Assembly: GCA_950106755.1 (NCBI GenBank)
Contig: OX467082.1
Span: forward strand, 31,868,001-31,932,000
From: Climacium dendroides
Taxonomy: Eukaryota; Streptophyta; Bryopsida; Hypnales; Climaciaceae
Direction: 5' to 3'
Length of the DNA: 64,000 nt
Made by a program: the position numbers and the translations under genes. Below, piece by piece: positions 10,650 through 21,445 of the stretch. Under the pieces are notes generated by a model. It was not told the origin of the DNA and ran no database searches. It saw only the letters and a list, made by a program, of their open reading frames with translations. Positions within the stretch are counted from its first letter, which is position 1; every line of letters begins with the position of its first letter.

Positions 10650-11760
10650 TTAGCGTGCAGCTGGACCCTCTCTCACGACGTTACGTCTGCAACTATGCTG
10701 CAGGACGATGACTAAACCTCAAGTAGTATGATATCATCTGTGTCTAAGACACAACACTAAAACGAAAACTCAGTGACAGAAGCGCTCGTACCATTCTCTT
10801 ACCACGACTTACACTCCACAACGCCTGCATCCGCGGCTTCACGAAGAAGAAGCGCCTGAGAAAGAATCGACGACTTCTGTGAAATGCACGACACGAAAGC
10901 AGCATACAATCGCAAATGTAATTCTTAGCCTATGTGCACTCCAGAATAGGTATATACCAGTTTTGCGAGGAGAATGAAATCACCAACTCTTCTTGCAAAA
11001 ATCCGAAGGCGCACCGCTACAAGAACTCGGTGTCTGAACCGCACACTGTCTCACGCCGAACGAACACTGCATCAACGCTTCACGACGATGAAAAACCTAA
11101 TGAATAATCAAACGATATCTCTCTAATGTCGCCGTAAGCTTACTAGAAGAAAAATTAGTGACGGATGCGGAGGGAGTCGTTTTTAACGGCAATGCTATCT
11201 CCCGAGTGAGCCGGCTTCATTTCCGTTCTCTTACCCCGACTAGTTCTCCACAACGTCAGAATCCGTGGCTTCACGACGAAGCGCTTGACAGAGAATATAA
11301 AAATTGAGTCAAAAGCACCTGACAGAAGCAGCATATAATCACAAATGCAACGCGAGCCTACGTGCACTCCTCCGAGAATTGCACACCAAATTTGCAAGAG
11401 GAACGAAACCGTTCAAATCATCTTGCGAGAATCCGATGATCGTTACTCGGTGACAGAACCGTACACTTTGTCACCTCGAACGAACGTCTGCGCCTATGCT
11501 TCACGATGATATAAATATTTTTAAGAGTGATCAAATGCCTCACATATAACGCAGTACTAGAAGAAAAAATTAGCGACAGAATCGGAGAGGGTCATTGTTC
11601 ACGATACAGGCCATTCTCTTATTACACCAACTCATACTACATAATGCTTGCATCCGCGCCTCACAAAAGCAGAAAGCGCCTAAGAAAGAGTCGACGATTG
11701 GTGACAAAAGCACGAAGTGAAAGCAGCATGCATTCCCCAAAGCAATGCGTAGCCCCCAGT
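10650..11760. repeat. three diverged tandem units of about 400 bp
   Basis: Three successive blocks share an ordered set of anchors. TCTCACGACG... / TCTCACGCCG... / TGTCACCTCG... fall at about 10670, 11050 and 11470, each followed by a GCTTCACGAYGATGA-like or GACGATGA segment. Next comes AGYGACRGA.GCGG near 10770, 11157 and 11570, then CCATTCTCTTA or CCGTTCTCTTA, a CTCCAC or TACTAC box, CATCCGCGSCTTCAC or ATCCGTGGCTTCAC, and AAGCAGCATRYA. Units 1 and 2 also share a CCTAYGTGCACTCC tail. Spacing is about 380 and 420 bp. Each unit ends near TTGCRAGAATCCGA. No protein frame is conserved through all three, so they are not tandem coding copies. What they are is unknown. Confidence 0.7.
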
Positions 11761-11845
11761 GATCATGTGGCCTCCGTCCGTCGTCTAGAACTCGCGCGCG
11801 CGCATTGGCCGCGGTGTATTTTCAACTCGCGGAAATTGAAACCCC

Positions 11846-11971
11846 ATGGCAGAGGAAGAATTGAACTCAAGCATAGGTTACACAGGTGCTGCTGCGAGAG
11901 GAAGTGCATGGGAAAGGCTTGCTGGCGAAGCTGCTGCGGATACTGCAGGCCCCGTTGAAACCCAACCCTAG
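11846..11971 (+). CDS. possible small ORF, 41 aa, unknown
   Basis: An ATG in a strong context (CCCCATGGC) opens 41 codons ending at TAG 11969-11971. The product begins MAEEELNSSIGYTGAAARG and is acidic and alanine-rich. It lies in a GC-rich patch just after the third ~400-bp repeat unit. I recognise no family, and there is no sign of selection beyond the start context, so it may be a chance frame or the first exon of an undetected gene. Confidence 0.25.
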   Translation: MAEEELNSSIGYTGAAARGSAWERLAGEAAADTAGPVETQP

Positions 11972-12179
11972 GGTCCAAACTGTTTGATCCGTTGAGTTCA
12001 CCCTTAAAAGGGCGGGCCTGTGACCGTGGAAATCATCCCTAAAGCACTTGTTGGAAGTCAAACTACTATACAAGACCTCCACTTTTCAAGCAAAATTCCA
12101 AGGATGAATAGTTGCACTTCTGTCCTACACTAAAAGATTCTCTCTCTTGAAAATAGCTGCAACATTATTTATAAGTTAA

Positions 12180-12424
12180 CTACACTAAATAGTGAAATTA
12201 GATTGCCCCACACTAAATTCTCCACATTCTACACTATACAAATATGTAAAAAGATGCAGTAACTTAGGCACCATGTGTGTTCCATCTGTTGGTGCACTGG
12301 TTCATGGCTCGGGTATAGAGATTGGCAGATGTTGCCATCTGCACATGCAATGAGTCATAAGGTAACTTGCCAGGGTAAGGCAACCTAATTGAAGAGGCAA
12401 CCCAATTTCACTATTTAGTGTAGC
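12180..12424. repeat. 245-bp element with ~28-bp terminal inverted repeats
   Basis: The left end CTACACTAAATAGTGAAATT continues RGRTTGCC and is matched by the reverse complement of the right end (CTACACTAAATAGTGAAATT then GGGTTGCC). Twenty bases are identical and the next eight nearly so. The body has no coding frame. This is the shape of a MITE; the superfamily is not clear because no target duplication was found. Confidence 0.6.
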
Positions 12425-12997
12425 TTGTAGGAACCGTCTATTGCAAAACATTGTTTTATTAATGAGTAAGGGTCCCTTTTGCATCCTTGAAAAGGGGACT
12501 CCGACATTGAACAAAATTGTCTTATATGTTTGCTTCCCCAAACACAATTATTGAATTGACATCTATTTCCCTCCAAAGTATTTAGCAAAGTACAATATCT
12601 TCCCAAAGAGGGAGAGGGCCATTGTTGGTTAACAATGTTATTGGAATTCACAATGTAGGACCTTCTTGCCTTAAAGATTTCTTTTGATTAGTTGTAAATG
12701 GCTTCTCTTCTATATGATTATGCTTTAAACACTTTGGATTTTTCTAGAATGCTTGTGTTCAATAAGTAGTTTTGGAGCTTGGAACTATCTCCAACAAATT
12801 CTTCATTCATGTTGGTCATACAACCAAAGTTCTTCTACTTTTGCTTCTTGAGTTTGGATACATCTAGGCTAATTCTTGTAAATTATAGCCATATTAGTTG
12901 AATAAAATTGAGAAGGAACTTGATTCTCAAGATGTAGTTGTGGCTTATTCTAACAATAAATGGGTTTGACATAGTGTTATCTCCACAAAAGAAGGTA

Positions 12998-13133
12998 ATC
13001 AACTTTTTGGATGCCCCTTCAACAATTGTCATATCATTGGTGAGCATTTAGCAATAATCAATTTTTTGGATGCCCCTTCAATTGGTCAAGCCTTAGGTTA
13101 ATTGTCATATTATTGGTGAGCATTTAGCAATGC
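12998..13133. repeat. two tandem copies (about 59 and 77 bp)
   Basis: ATCAAYTTTTTGGATGCCCC opens each copy and ATTGGTGAGCATTTAGCAAT closes each. The second copy carries an extra ~18 bases in the middle. A simple local duplication in otherwise featureless DNA. Confidence 0.85.
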
Positions 13134-13610
13134 TTTTGCTTTGTACTTTCTTCACCATTAAAATGAAATTTAAAAAAAAATGAAGGACTAGTTGAATAAA
13201 CCCTATTGTAAGACTCTTTGAATTAACCCTATTGGTGTCATTAGTTGAATAAACCCAAGATTTAGTTGAATTTATCTATGGCTAATATATTTAAAGGATG
13301 AAAATTGGTTCCAAAATTAGATAAACTAGAGAACGATTTTTGGAATGTGAATTAATTCTTGAAGGGTACATTTATTTGATAGACTTACTCATACATGGGA
13401 TTTTCAAGAATATTTTGTGTGTATTACACACAAGTTGATGTTGAAATGGGTCTAAAGAGGAATGAATAATTAAGTAGTTCTCATTTCAATGGTGATACAT
13501 GCATGATTCAATTGCAGTTTAAACAATAAGTTGTATACTAATGTATGTCCCTAGCTATGCAATGTATAGATTTGTGGAGTCACATTAAGATAGTATTTAT
13601 TTAAATTGAC

Positions 13611-13888
13611 AAGCACATCATCTCAAATTTAAGGACAGATGGATTGTTAACAAATATTGTATTGATTCAGTGCCTTCATCACTACGTACTATATAGTCAA
13701 AACTACATAGCAATCGTATAGTTAAAGTACGTAAACTGTACGCTATTGGTATTCATTGTTTTCGCACTAATTTAGTGCCTAAAAATACACATAATCGATG
13801 CGAATATAGTACATAGTGATGAAGGCACTGAATCAGTACAACATTTGTTAATAATCCGTCTATTCTTAAGTTTGAGATGATAAAGTGA
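13611..13888. repeat. long-arm hairpin element, probable MITE (~278 bp)
   Basis: Two arms of about 75-80 bp (13611-13693 and 13805-13888) are near-perfect reverse complements. Shared blocks include CATCATCTCAAA, GATTCAGTGCCTTCATCACT and GTACTATA, with only scattered mismatches. The ~110-bp loop has no frame. A transcript would fold into a long double strand, so it could feed small-RNA production. No target duplication was recognised. Confidence 0.75.
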
Positions 13889-15918
13889 ACATGTGATCAA
13901 AACGAATTCTATAAGTTATTTTATGAAGAAGATGTTTAGATTGCCCCCAAAACAAAATTGTTCATAACTTTCTCATCACTAGTCCAAATAGAATGAATCA
14001 AATCTTTATATGTAGACAAAACTATTTTTAAGAAAGATAAGCAAATTTTAGTTGTTTTCCAAAATATAATTTTCACAAAGAGGTAAAGGTGATTTAATTT
14101 GTGAGAATAAAAAAAATTAAAATTTTATTTTAACTTTAATTTTTGCAAGTTTTTTAGTATTGTGTGACAAACCCCATTTTGAACTTAGGCTGGCACAACT
14201 TTTTTTCCTATGCACCAATTGAAATAAAAATGATATTCTTGGAATGTTGATGAGTTTTCTTATATTCCAAAAAGATTTTTAAAAAATCACAAGGAAAATT
14301 AAGATCATAGGAACCTATCCCAAATTCTTTTTGTCTCCCAAGGGGACAATGGAATTTTAGAGGCTAGCTAGATCTCACAATTTCATGTTGTTTGTCACAA
14401 AACATAATATTCAGTAGCCTTCATGTCCACTACCTTTCTTTCATGCACTTTGTTCATTACACTGAGCCTCCACATGTCCATTCAGTGGTTAATGAAGTAT
14501 TGTTGGATATAGAATATTCTAGACCATCTACTTTAGAGCTAAGGTAATAACAGTGCATACTACTGAATGTTATGAAAGAATTTTATATTGTAAAAACATC
14601 ACTAGTATGATTATTTTATAATAGCTTGTATATAAAATTGTACTACCTTTAGATTGAGAATTGGGTGGTGGATGCAATCACCAATAGAAGATTATAGAAA
14701 ACACTTTTATATTTCTTTTATAGTGTGGAATACACTAATATTGGTGGAATTGGCATTCTCCTCCTACGCTCACCGATGATTATTCTTGCCTTTTGGTACT
14801 TTTCTTGGCCACTAGACTCCACATGTAAGCCCATCTTTAGTTTTTAGGATAAGGATTTGAAGGAGTTTAGGTGAAAAGAAATCATATTCATAATTCCTTT
14901 ATCACAAGAAAACCCAAAGTGCTCTCATAACAGTGTGGACAAAACCTAAATTTTGGAAAGAAGCCAACGTTATCCCATAACTTATCATGAAGTGTGAAGA
15001 CACATTAACAGAATCTCTTGTGTTGTGTATATATAATCCGTGACAACTGCCAAATGTTTCAAACTCATGAGTCACCTTTTAAAAGCCTAATTGTTTGTTT
15101 CCTTGATGAAGTGACACAAGCAAAGATGGTATGAAATGGATTGGAGCCATGAGTGAATTCTCTTAACTAGTGAGGGGGCAAAGTGGGCTCACAGCTAGAA
15201 GAGGGTGATTTCAGAATCATGTTCTGATATTCTATAAGAATCTAATCTAGGAAAGAGGAGTGGCTTTGTGCCCGACTTGGTAAACAAAACCTGCAAATAG
15301 CGGTTCAGGAATTGCAAGGTCTAACACAATCGCCCTAACGTGATGCACCACTTGGGGTACGAAGTTGAGGAGAAAGTCCCAAAACAGGCATGCTAAAGCA
15401 AGGAAGCATTCGAGGATGAAGAATATGGATCACAACAAATCGCTTTGGAGAGACACAACGACAATTCCAGCTCTTGTATGGAAAGAATTTTGTATTTCAT
15501 CTGAAAAATACTTCGTACTAAACAGATTGCTCTGTCCAGTCCCTTGGAAGAATTTTTCTTTCTTACATTTCAGACAGCGATCGATACAGGTAGCCGTTCC
15601 AATGAATCCATGTCACTAACAAATCTGTAAAGCCCGTTAAACTCTTGAGTGTGAAACTGAATACCTTGACAATAAGGAAGGGACACCCAAAATCGCCAGG
15701 GACTCTAAAACGCCACTTGATCAGCTGTTCAGCTTGGTGTATTATACATCCCTCTTCAATCAATACGTACCTATAGTCAAAGAAGCAATTTTAGAACATC
15801 CAACAACAGAACTTTTGCATGTGGTGTCCAAATAGCACATTACTTGCTGCATTGGAATCCACTTCCATTCGCCAACAGGAACTATATTAAACGGCAATTT
15901 GCGTAGTGTTCCTACCTT
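13889..15918. other. AT-rich gene-free stretch and 3' flank of the HOL gene
   Basis: No gene recognised. The part from about 15300 is less AT-rich and may be 3' UTR of the minus-strand gene ending at 15919. Open frames at 15365-15619 and 15563-15763 show no family features. Confidence 0.5.
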
Positions 15919-16596
15919 TTAAGCTTTGGACACAACTCTCTCCCAACGAGCAAGCTTCTCCAGCCCTCGTCGTCCTTCCGAAGTGGGAACATCCGCATCG
16001 CAGCTGACGAGACGGAACCCCCACGGAGTCAACACCTTCTCATACGCTCCCAAAGAGACTGAGAACGGGGGTCCTCCTTCATGCTCATCCAATGGGAACA
16101 TAAGCGTAATCAGCTCCCCATCCAACGCCAGAAGCTCCGCCATCTTCTCCGCCCACTGTGGCCTCATGCTCGGATCCAGCGCACAGAAAAAAGTATAATC
16201 AAACACCGTGTCGAATTTGCTCGCAGGAGCAAAGGTGAAGAAATCACCACTCTGGAACTGCACAAACTGGGCATGCGGGGACTTCTCCGCGAACAGCTGC
16301 GCTTGTTGGACGGCGGTGGGGGAGATGTCGAGGCCGGTGACGGTGCGGGTGGGGCTGCCCATGGCCACCACGTCGTAGCCGGAGCCACAACCGGGGACGA
16401 GAACCTTGCCGTCGCGGAGCTGGTTGGTTTTCAGCAGGTGCGCTACTGCTGGAGTGACGCCCTGTCCGTCCCAGGGAATGACGCCCTCCTTCCAGAGCTT
16501 CTCCCAGGCCTTCTGAAGAGGTTGTGTTCCTATTATCTCACGCATGCGGGATACCTGGACTGACTTCGGTAGCGGATCCTGGTTTGAGGAATTCAT
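15919..16596 (-). CDS. HOL: HOL/TMT-type thiol (halide, thiocyanate) S-methyltransferase, intronless
   Basis: A 225-aa SAM-dependent methyltransferase of the plant HARMLESS TO OZONE LAYER family, which moves a methyl group from SAM to thiocyanate, bisulfide or halide ions. The start is the first ATG (16596); the frame reaches 16650 only through a TTG. WEKLWKEGVIPWD (31-43) is the family entry block. Motif I VLVPGCGSGYDVVAMGSP (65-82) with GLDIS (88-92) forms the SAM pocket. FDYTFFCALDPSMRPQWA, DGELITLMFP and GGPPF follow in the family order, and the C-terminus RRGLEKLARWERV matches the usual end. Length fits known HOL proteins (about 225 aa). Unlike the multi-exon angiosperm genes I know, the whole coding region is one exon and is far more GC-rich than its surroundings. 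A splice acceptor (TTCTATTCAG) sits about 33 nt before the ATG, so an intron in the 5' UTR is likely. No transit peptide is evident, so it is probably cytosolic. Confidence 0.94.
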   Translation of the reverse strand: MNSSNQDPLPKSVQVSRMREIIGTQPLQKAWEKLWKEGVIPWDGQGVTPAVAHLLKTNQLRDGKVLVPGCGSGYDVVAMGSPTRTVTGLDISPTAVQQAQLFAEKSPHAQFVQFQSGDFFTFAPASKFDTVFDYTFFCALDPSMRPQWAEKMAELLALDGELITLMFPLDEHEGGPPFSVSLGAYEKVLTPWGFRLVSCDADVPTSEGRRGLEKLARWERVVSKA

Positions 16597-16620
16597 GGCT
16601 GCTGAAAGTGTGGTGAAGAA

Positions 16621-17095
16621 AGGTTTCGCCTGAATAGAACAAAAATACAATGGTTAAGTTTCTGGAAAGAACCCCACGGGTGGACTGTCGCTTGATATGA
16701 GGAAGAGGAAACAAAGAATGCAAAAGGACCTGATCCCGTCTCCAACATTCACCCCTTACCAAGAGCAACTCATCAATTGATACACTTAAAAGGATTCGCC
16801 TGAAAAGAACAAGACCACAATAGTTCTGGGTTAACCGTGACAGAATGAGACCTATCACCAAGATAGTGAGCCAACAATGATCCGACTTTTAGGTCATCAG
16901 GTGTATTCTTTGTTTCTACAGTAATCTTGAAAGTCATCCATCGACCACTCTTCGGACTCTGGAGCTTTAAGTTCCTGAAAAGAACCCTCACGGGTGGACA
17001 GGCGCTTGAAGAGAAAGGATATAAAGGACCTCATCCCGCCTCCAACATTAACCCGTGTGTTCAACAGCAACTCATCTATTGATACACTTAATTGC
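16621..17095. repeat. tandem duplication just upstream of HOL, repeating a splice-acceptor-like site
   Basis: A block running from TTCGCCTGAA.AGAACAA through CTGRAAAGAACCC.CACGGGTGGAC, CCTSATCCCG.CTCCAACATT and CAACTCATC.ATTGATACACTT occurs at about 16621-16790 and again at about 16791-17092. The second copy has an extra ~135 bp. On the minus strand each copy presents a pyrimidine tract plus CAG|GCGAA (acceptors near 16630 and 16800), so the HOL 5' UTR has two alternative acceptors of common origin. Confidence 0.8.
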
Positions 17096-20000
17096 CCTTC
17101 AATGAGCAAGTTGGGCGTAGGCGTGGAAACATGACTTCGCTAAATGTCTATGGCCACTGGTTTTTAAATAGAAATGGGGAACATTGGTTTACAACCTCCC
17201 ACTTTGAATCATTGCGTAAGAGATCATCATACATTGAGTGGGAAAAATTCGAGCTCAAGAGAGATTAGCTCTTGTGCTCGAAGTGATGTCTCCATCGCTC
17301 TGTACCGATCTCCCAATGAAAGCCCATTCCTCCATATTGGTCTAAAGATATCCTCTACCCTATAACCTGGAAGAATAAAATTTTCGTGCGAGACTCCATA
17401 GAACCCATATCAAACAATGATCCAGAGATGATCATCCAGACATCCTTCTCACTCATCAATCCAAGTGGAAATCAGTCTAAAGATGAAGACACAACGAAGA
17501 CCAGAAGAAACGAATAAGAAAAAGACACAATTCGAAGGAAACTACGAAGTAACGAAATACCAACCGGATAGAAGAGGGTTGGATTTCGTAAAGCTCTACT
17601 CCTTGCAACAAAATGACATGCTACTGCCCTCGCACAAGCTAATGCCCTGAAAGACACAACCACATTGATCAGTTCGCACGTGCATGAAATTATGTCATTG
17701 AAAATCCAACATATGACTAGCTAGGACATGAAATTCGAAGCCCTTGCCCACAAAAGAGAATAAAATGCCATGGCTCGTGGTGAACTGAACTGGTGAAGTG
17801 CACTTCAAAGGAGTGCAACATTCAATGCTCTAAAGAAGTGCAAAATATACCTCTGAAAGGAATTTACCTTGGAATGGAATGAGGCTGTTGCCTCACTTGC
17901 GCTGGATTCGCACACACGACGTGCTGCAGCACAAAATTCTTGATCATGTCAAACCAAAGAAGTCACCCAGTAGCAAGAATTCTCACTGCTGCCGACACCT
18001 TCACCGACACGCAACTGCACCGCAATTGCACTCCAGTAGCTACCGCAAACCCTACGTCAGATATAATGCGATAATCCACACAGCCCAGAAAAATTCTGAG
18101 CCTCTAACTTAGTCTCTTCCCACAAACTAAGAGATTCAATTCATGAATACCCACCACAGCGTAAGAAAAAAAATTGGGAATTTGAAATGCAAAGATCGGC
18201 TTCCAGTACCACTGTCAGTTTGTTTTCAAAATTCTCCCTGAAAATGCACTTATAGTTCACGAAATCTCGACCACAAACCAACAGCAACTTCGCCGGAAGT
18301 GATACGTCAACCTAGGTTTCACCTAGGAAATTGGTTCCTACGTGGACGGTGGGTCCTGAAATGAAACCCCGTTGGAAATTGCGCTCTCCCGGAGCGAACT
18401 GAGTCTAAAGAATGTGACGAAATTTACGAAGAAACTTCATCTTCTGCATCCGTTGCTGATTCATGGGTCTCAATTGGGAGGAGTCTCGGCGTTGAGAATA
18501 AGGTGAAGGTACCCATAATTGATCAAATAAGCAATTCTGGACATGGTCTGAAGTGTTATAAGGGAAAGCAAATATTTTCAGAGGTGCATGGATAGAAATG
18601 ACTGGGATTGCAAAAAAATTTGGTAATTTTCTTGATTACTATGAATTTTGGGGAGGCAAAAAAGTGTTGTCAACCCATAGACAATCATTAGACGCTTCTA
18701 ATTCCAATCTTAGCCAAATCACTTTCTTGCTTACTACTTACTGCTTTCTTGCTCACCACTTTGGGCCATGTTTCATGACCTTATTAATCGGAACACATTT
18801 GAAGGCTTGGTTGGAAATCGAACCTAGCCTTGGTGCATCTTATGTGTTGCACATGGGTACCTAATTGGAAATAGGTACCTCTACCTTAATTTTCAAACTC
18901 TAGCTCAAGATTCTAACAAGTATTCTGATACTTTGTAATAAGTTACAAGATTTGGGAATGGTTATGTTATAAGTTGCTTCATGTAGTGGTGTTCTATGAG
19001 GGCGGTTTTGGGGCATGGCAACCAATGCATTCTCTTGTGAAGTATCCCCACCACTATTTCTTTTCTATCCCTATTTCCATGTAGATGAAGAAAGAACAAA
19101 TATAGGAATAGGTCGAAAAGTTCTTTCCCACTAGTGTTGCTCATCTCCAAACATATAAGGTAGTGTGCTCATGAAGTGACCTTTTGAGTTCTGGTCGGTC
19201 TTTTTGATGGATTTCAAAGTATTTTTCCTTACTCTTCACTTGAAAAAAAATTGATGCGAAACCTAATATAAATGATTTCATATTTTTTAGAGCATTTATG
19301 AATTATTGGTGAATTTTCAAAGAATTATGTCATAAGCACCTATTTTTTATCATAGGCCTTGCAATATCCACACACGTGCAATCTAAAAAAAATATGACAA
19401 AACAAAAAACAAGCACTATGGCATAGAAAAAATAATATACAAGGTTCCTAAATGCAATCATTACTAAAACTTAAGTGGACCTTATATTCTTCAGCATTTG
19501 TAAGAAGGCAATTGGACAACCAATTTTTCATTTTAAAAAATTAAATGGATATACCATGGCTTCAAAATAGCTCCACCCTGGCTCTTATTCCATCCATTGG
19601 CAAAGTATGAACCAATGTTTGACAATCTTTATTATCCTCTCACACTATAGGCAATCCATTTAAAAACTATTTACTGTTCATTTCATAGTTTTTTATAGGG
19701 ATTGTTTGAAGAAGAAGGTCACAATAGTAGCCTACTACTATGGAAAAAGGTGAATTGGGTCTTGAATTTCCTAAATATTGAAGGATAGAGAACCTTGGTA
19801 GAACTGTCATACCTTCTTCTCTCCATTCTCAAGCTTTAGAGAATGAGGATGTGACACTCTCTCCTTGAAGTGCGGAGGGTTCATTCTCTGAAGATTGAGG
19901 AGTTTTTTTTTTCGTCCTTTGGAGGTGAAGACTGGGCATGAAGAAATTTCTCCATTTTCTCCATCTCTCTCCATTCTCCATTCTCAAAAGGGACATCACA

Positions 20001-20406
20001 CCTTCTTCAAGGAGAAGGGCTCCTATTGGATCCACTTTTCACTACATACATTCTTATTCTTCATAGAAATTTCATTCTCAAAGGAATGACAACTTCTATT
20101 CTTTCATCTTTATGTACCATGTTCTTTTATTATAAAAATTTGAAAATTCATTACTATGGGTGTGATTCTATTGGACTAATTGAGTACCCCATCAAGATTG
20201 GAAATCAATTAATTCATGGTTCAAGATAAGAATAGAAAAAAAAGAAAATTTGACCAAGAATCTATAAAACAAATGAACACATGAACTTTAAGAAAATGAT
20301 ATCTAATCTATATTATTTTAAAAATTTGCCAACACTCATATATGATTGTTTTGCTTCTTAGGCGTGAAATTTTATCCTTCAAGATTTCCTATTAAAAAAT
20401 TGCATA
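17096..20406. other. upstream of HOL and AT-rich stretch, no gene recognised
   Basis: The 17.1-18.5 kb part is moderate in GC and may include promoter and first exon of the HOL transcript. From 18.6 kb on it is AT-rich with only short frames. An odd cluster of CTCCATTCTC and CTTCTT repeats lies at 19.8-20.1 kb. No confident feature. Confidence 0.45.
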
Positions 20407-20409
20407 TAG

Positions 20410-21442
20410 CACTACAAGAAAACAAGGGGTTTTGCAACTACTGTTTGCAATTGGTTTTGTAGTTGCATGCCGTTTGCAACTAGGTGACAATTTAGAGTCC
20501 GCAGTTGCAATGGACAAGTTGCACTAATTGCAAAGCAGTTGCAAAAAATTTCAAAGTTGTTTCTCATTTGACAATATAATTGAAAGTTCGTCGATGAACT
20601 CTTTTGACATAGTTGCTTACGTGGAAGTTATTTGTATGCAATTTGTTTGCGATTGATGTGCAACTAGTTTGCAACTAGTGTGCCTAGTTTGTGACTTATT
20701 TATGACTTGTCTATAATTCATAGATTTGTAGATTTATAAATTTTAATCTCAAAGATTTATAAATTTAGAATTTCAAATCTATCTTTTTTTTTAAATCACC
20801 AAATCTAAAAATATCTTAGATGTAAAATATTTATAATTTTTTTTGAATTATAGAAATCTATAAATTGTGGAAATCTACAAATTATAGAAATTTATAAGTT
20901 GTAGAAGTCTATAAATTATAGAAATCTATAAATTGTAAAAATCTACAAAATATATAAATATTAGAATTTCATTATCAAAATTCATAACACAAGAATGCTA
21001 TAACTTACAATTCTTATATGTTCAACCTAATGGTATTCTTGACAATTGATATGGGACTATTAATAAAAGACTTAATAGTAGTTGCAATTGTAGTCTAGTT
21101 GCAGTCTAGTTGCATTGTAGTTGTAGTTTAGTTGCATTGTAGTTGTAGTCTAGTTGCACTTTAGTTGAATTGCTATGGAATTTAAATTATATGCAACTGT
21201 AGATAGACACAATTCTACATTGTCCACATTGACAATTGTGATGAATATTGGATGTAAAATACCTCAAATCAACTCTTTTATTACATTTCCTTAAGTACAA
21301 ATGCATTTTGCTACTACTTTGCAACTATAGTGTAACTATGTCAAAGTTGGTGCAAATACAGAGGATTGTAGTTGTAGGACAGTTGTATAGGACACGTAGT
21401 TGCATTTCAATTAGTTGTAGTGGACATGTTTTTCTTCTAGTG
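20410..21442. mobile_element. non-autonomous CACTA (En/Spm) transposon, 1,033 bp, with TAG target duplication
   Basis: The left end is CACTACAAGAAAAC and the right end, read on the minus strand, is CACTAGAAGAAAAA: inverted ends of the CACTA type. Both are flanked by the same triplet TAG (20407-20409 and 21443-21445), the 3-bp duplication typical of this superfamily. Subterminal regions are packed with TTGCAACTA and TAGTTGCA motifs in both orientations, as expected of transposase-binding repeats. The interior is AT-rich with an ATAGAAATCTATAAATT-like tandem run near 20840-20960 and no transposase frame, so it needs a helper element in trans. Confidence 0.9.
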
Positions 21443-21445
21443 TAG

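Noticed and set aside
11860..11890. Possible tRNA-like B box (GAGTTCAATTC, minus strand)
   Set aside because: No acceptor stem, D arm or anticodon arm could be built around it.
11527..11958. Plus-strand 143-aa frame
   Set aside because: Covers the third ~400-bp repeat unit; the frame is not open in the other two units, so it is chance.
15926..16563. Plus-strand open frames of 90 and 160 aa
   Set aside because: They lie entirely opposite the HOL gene, which has clear family motifs; high GC keeps the opposite strand open.
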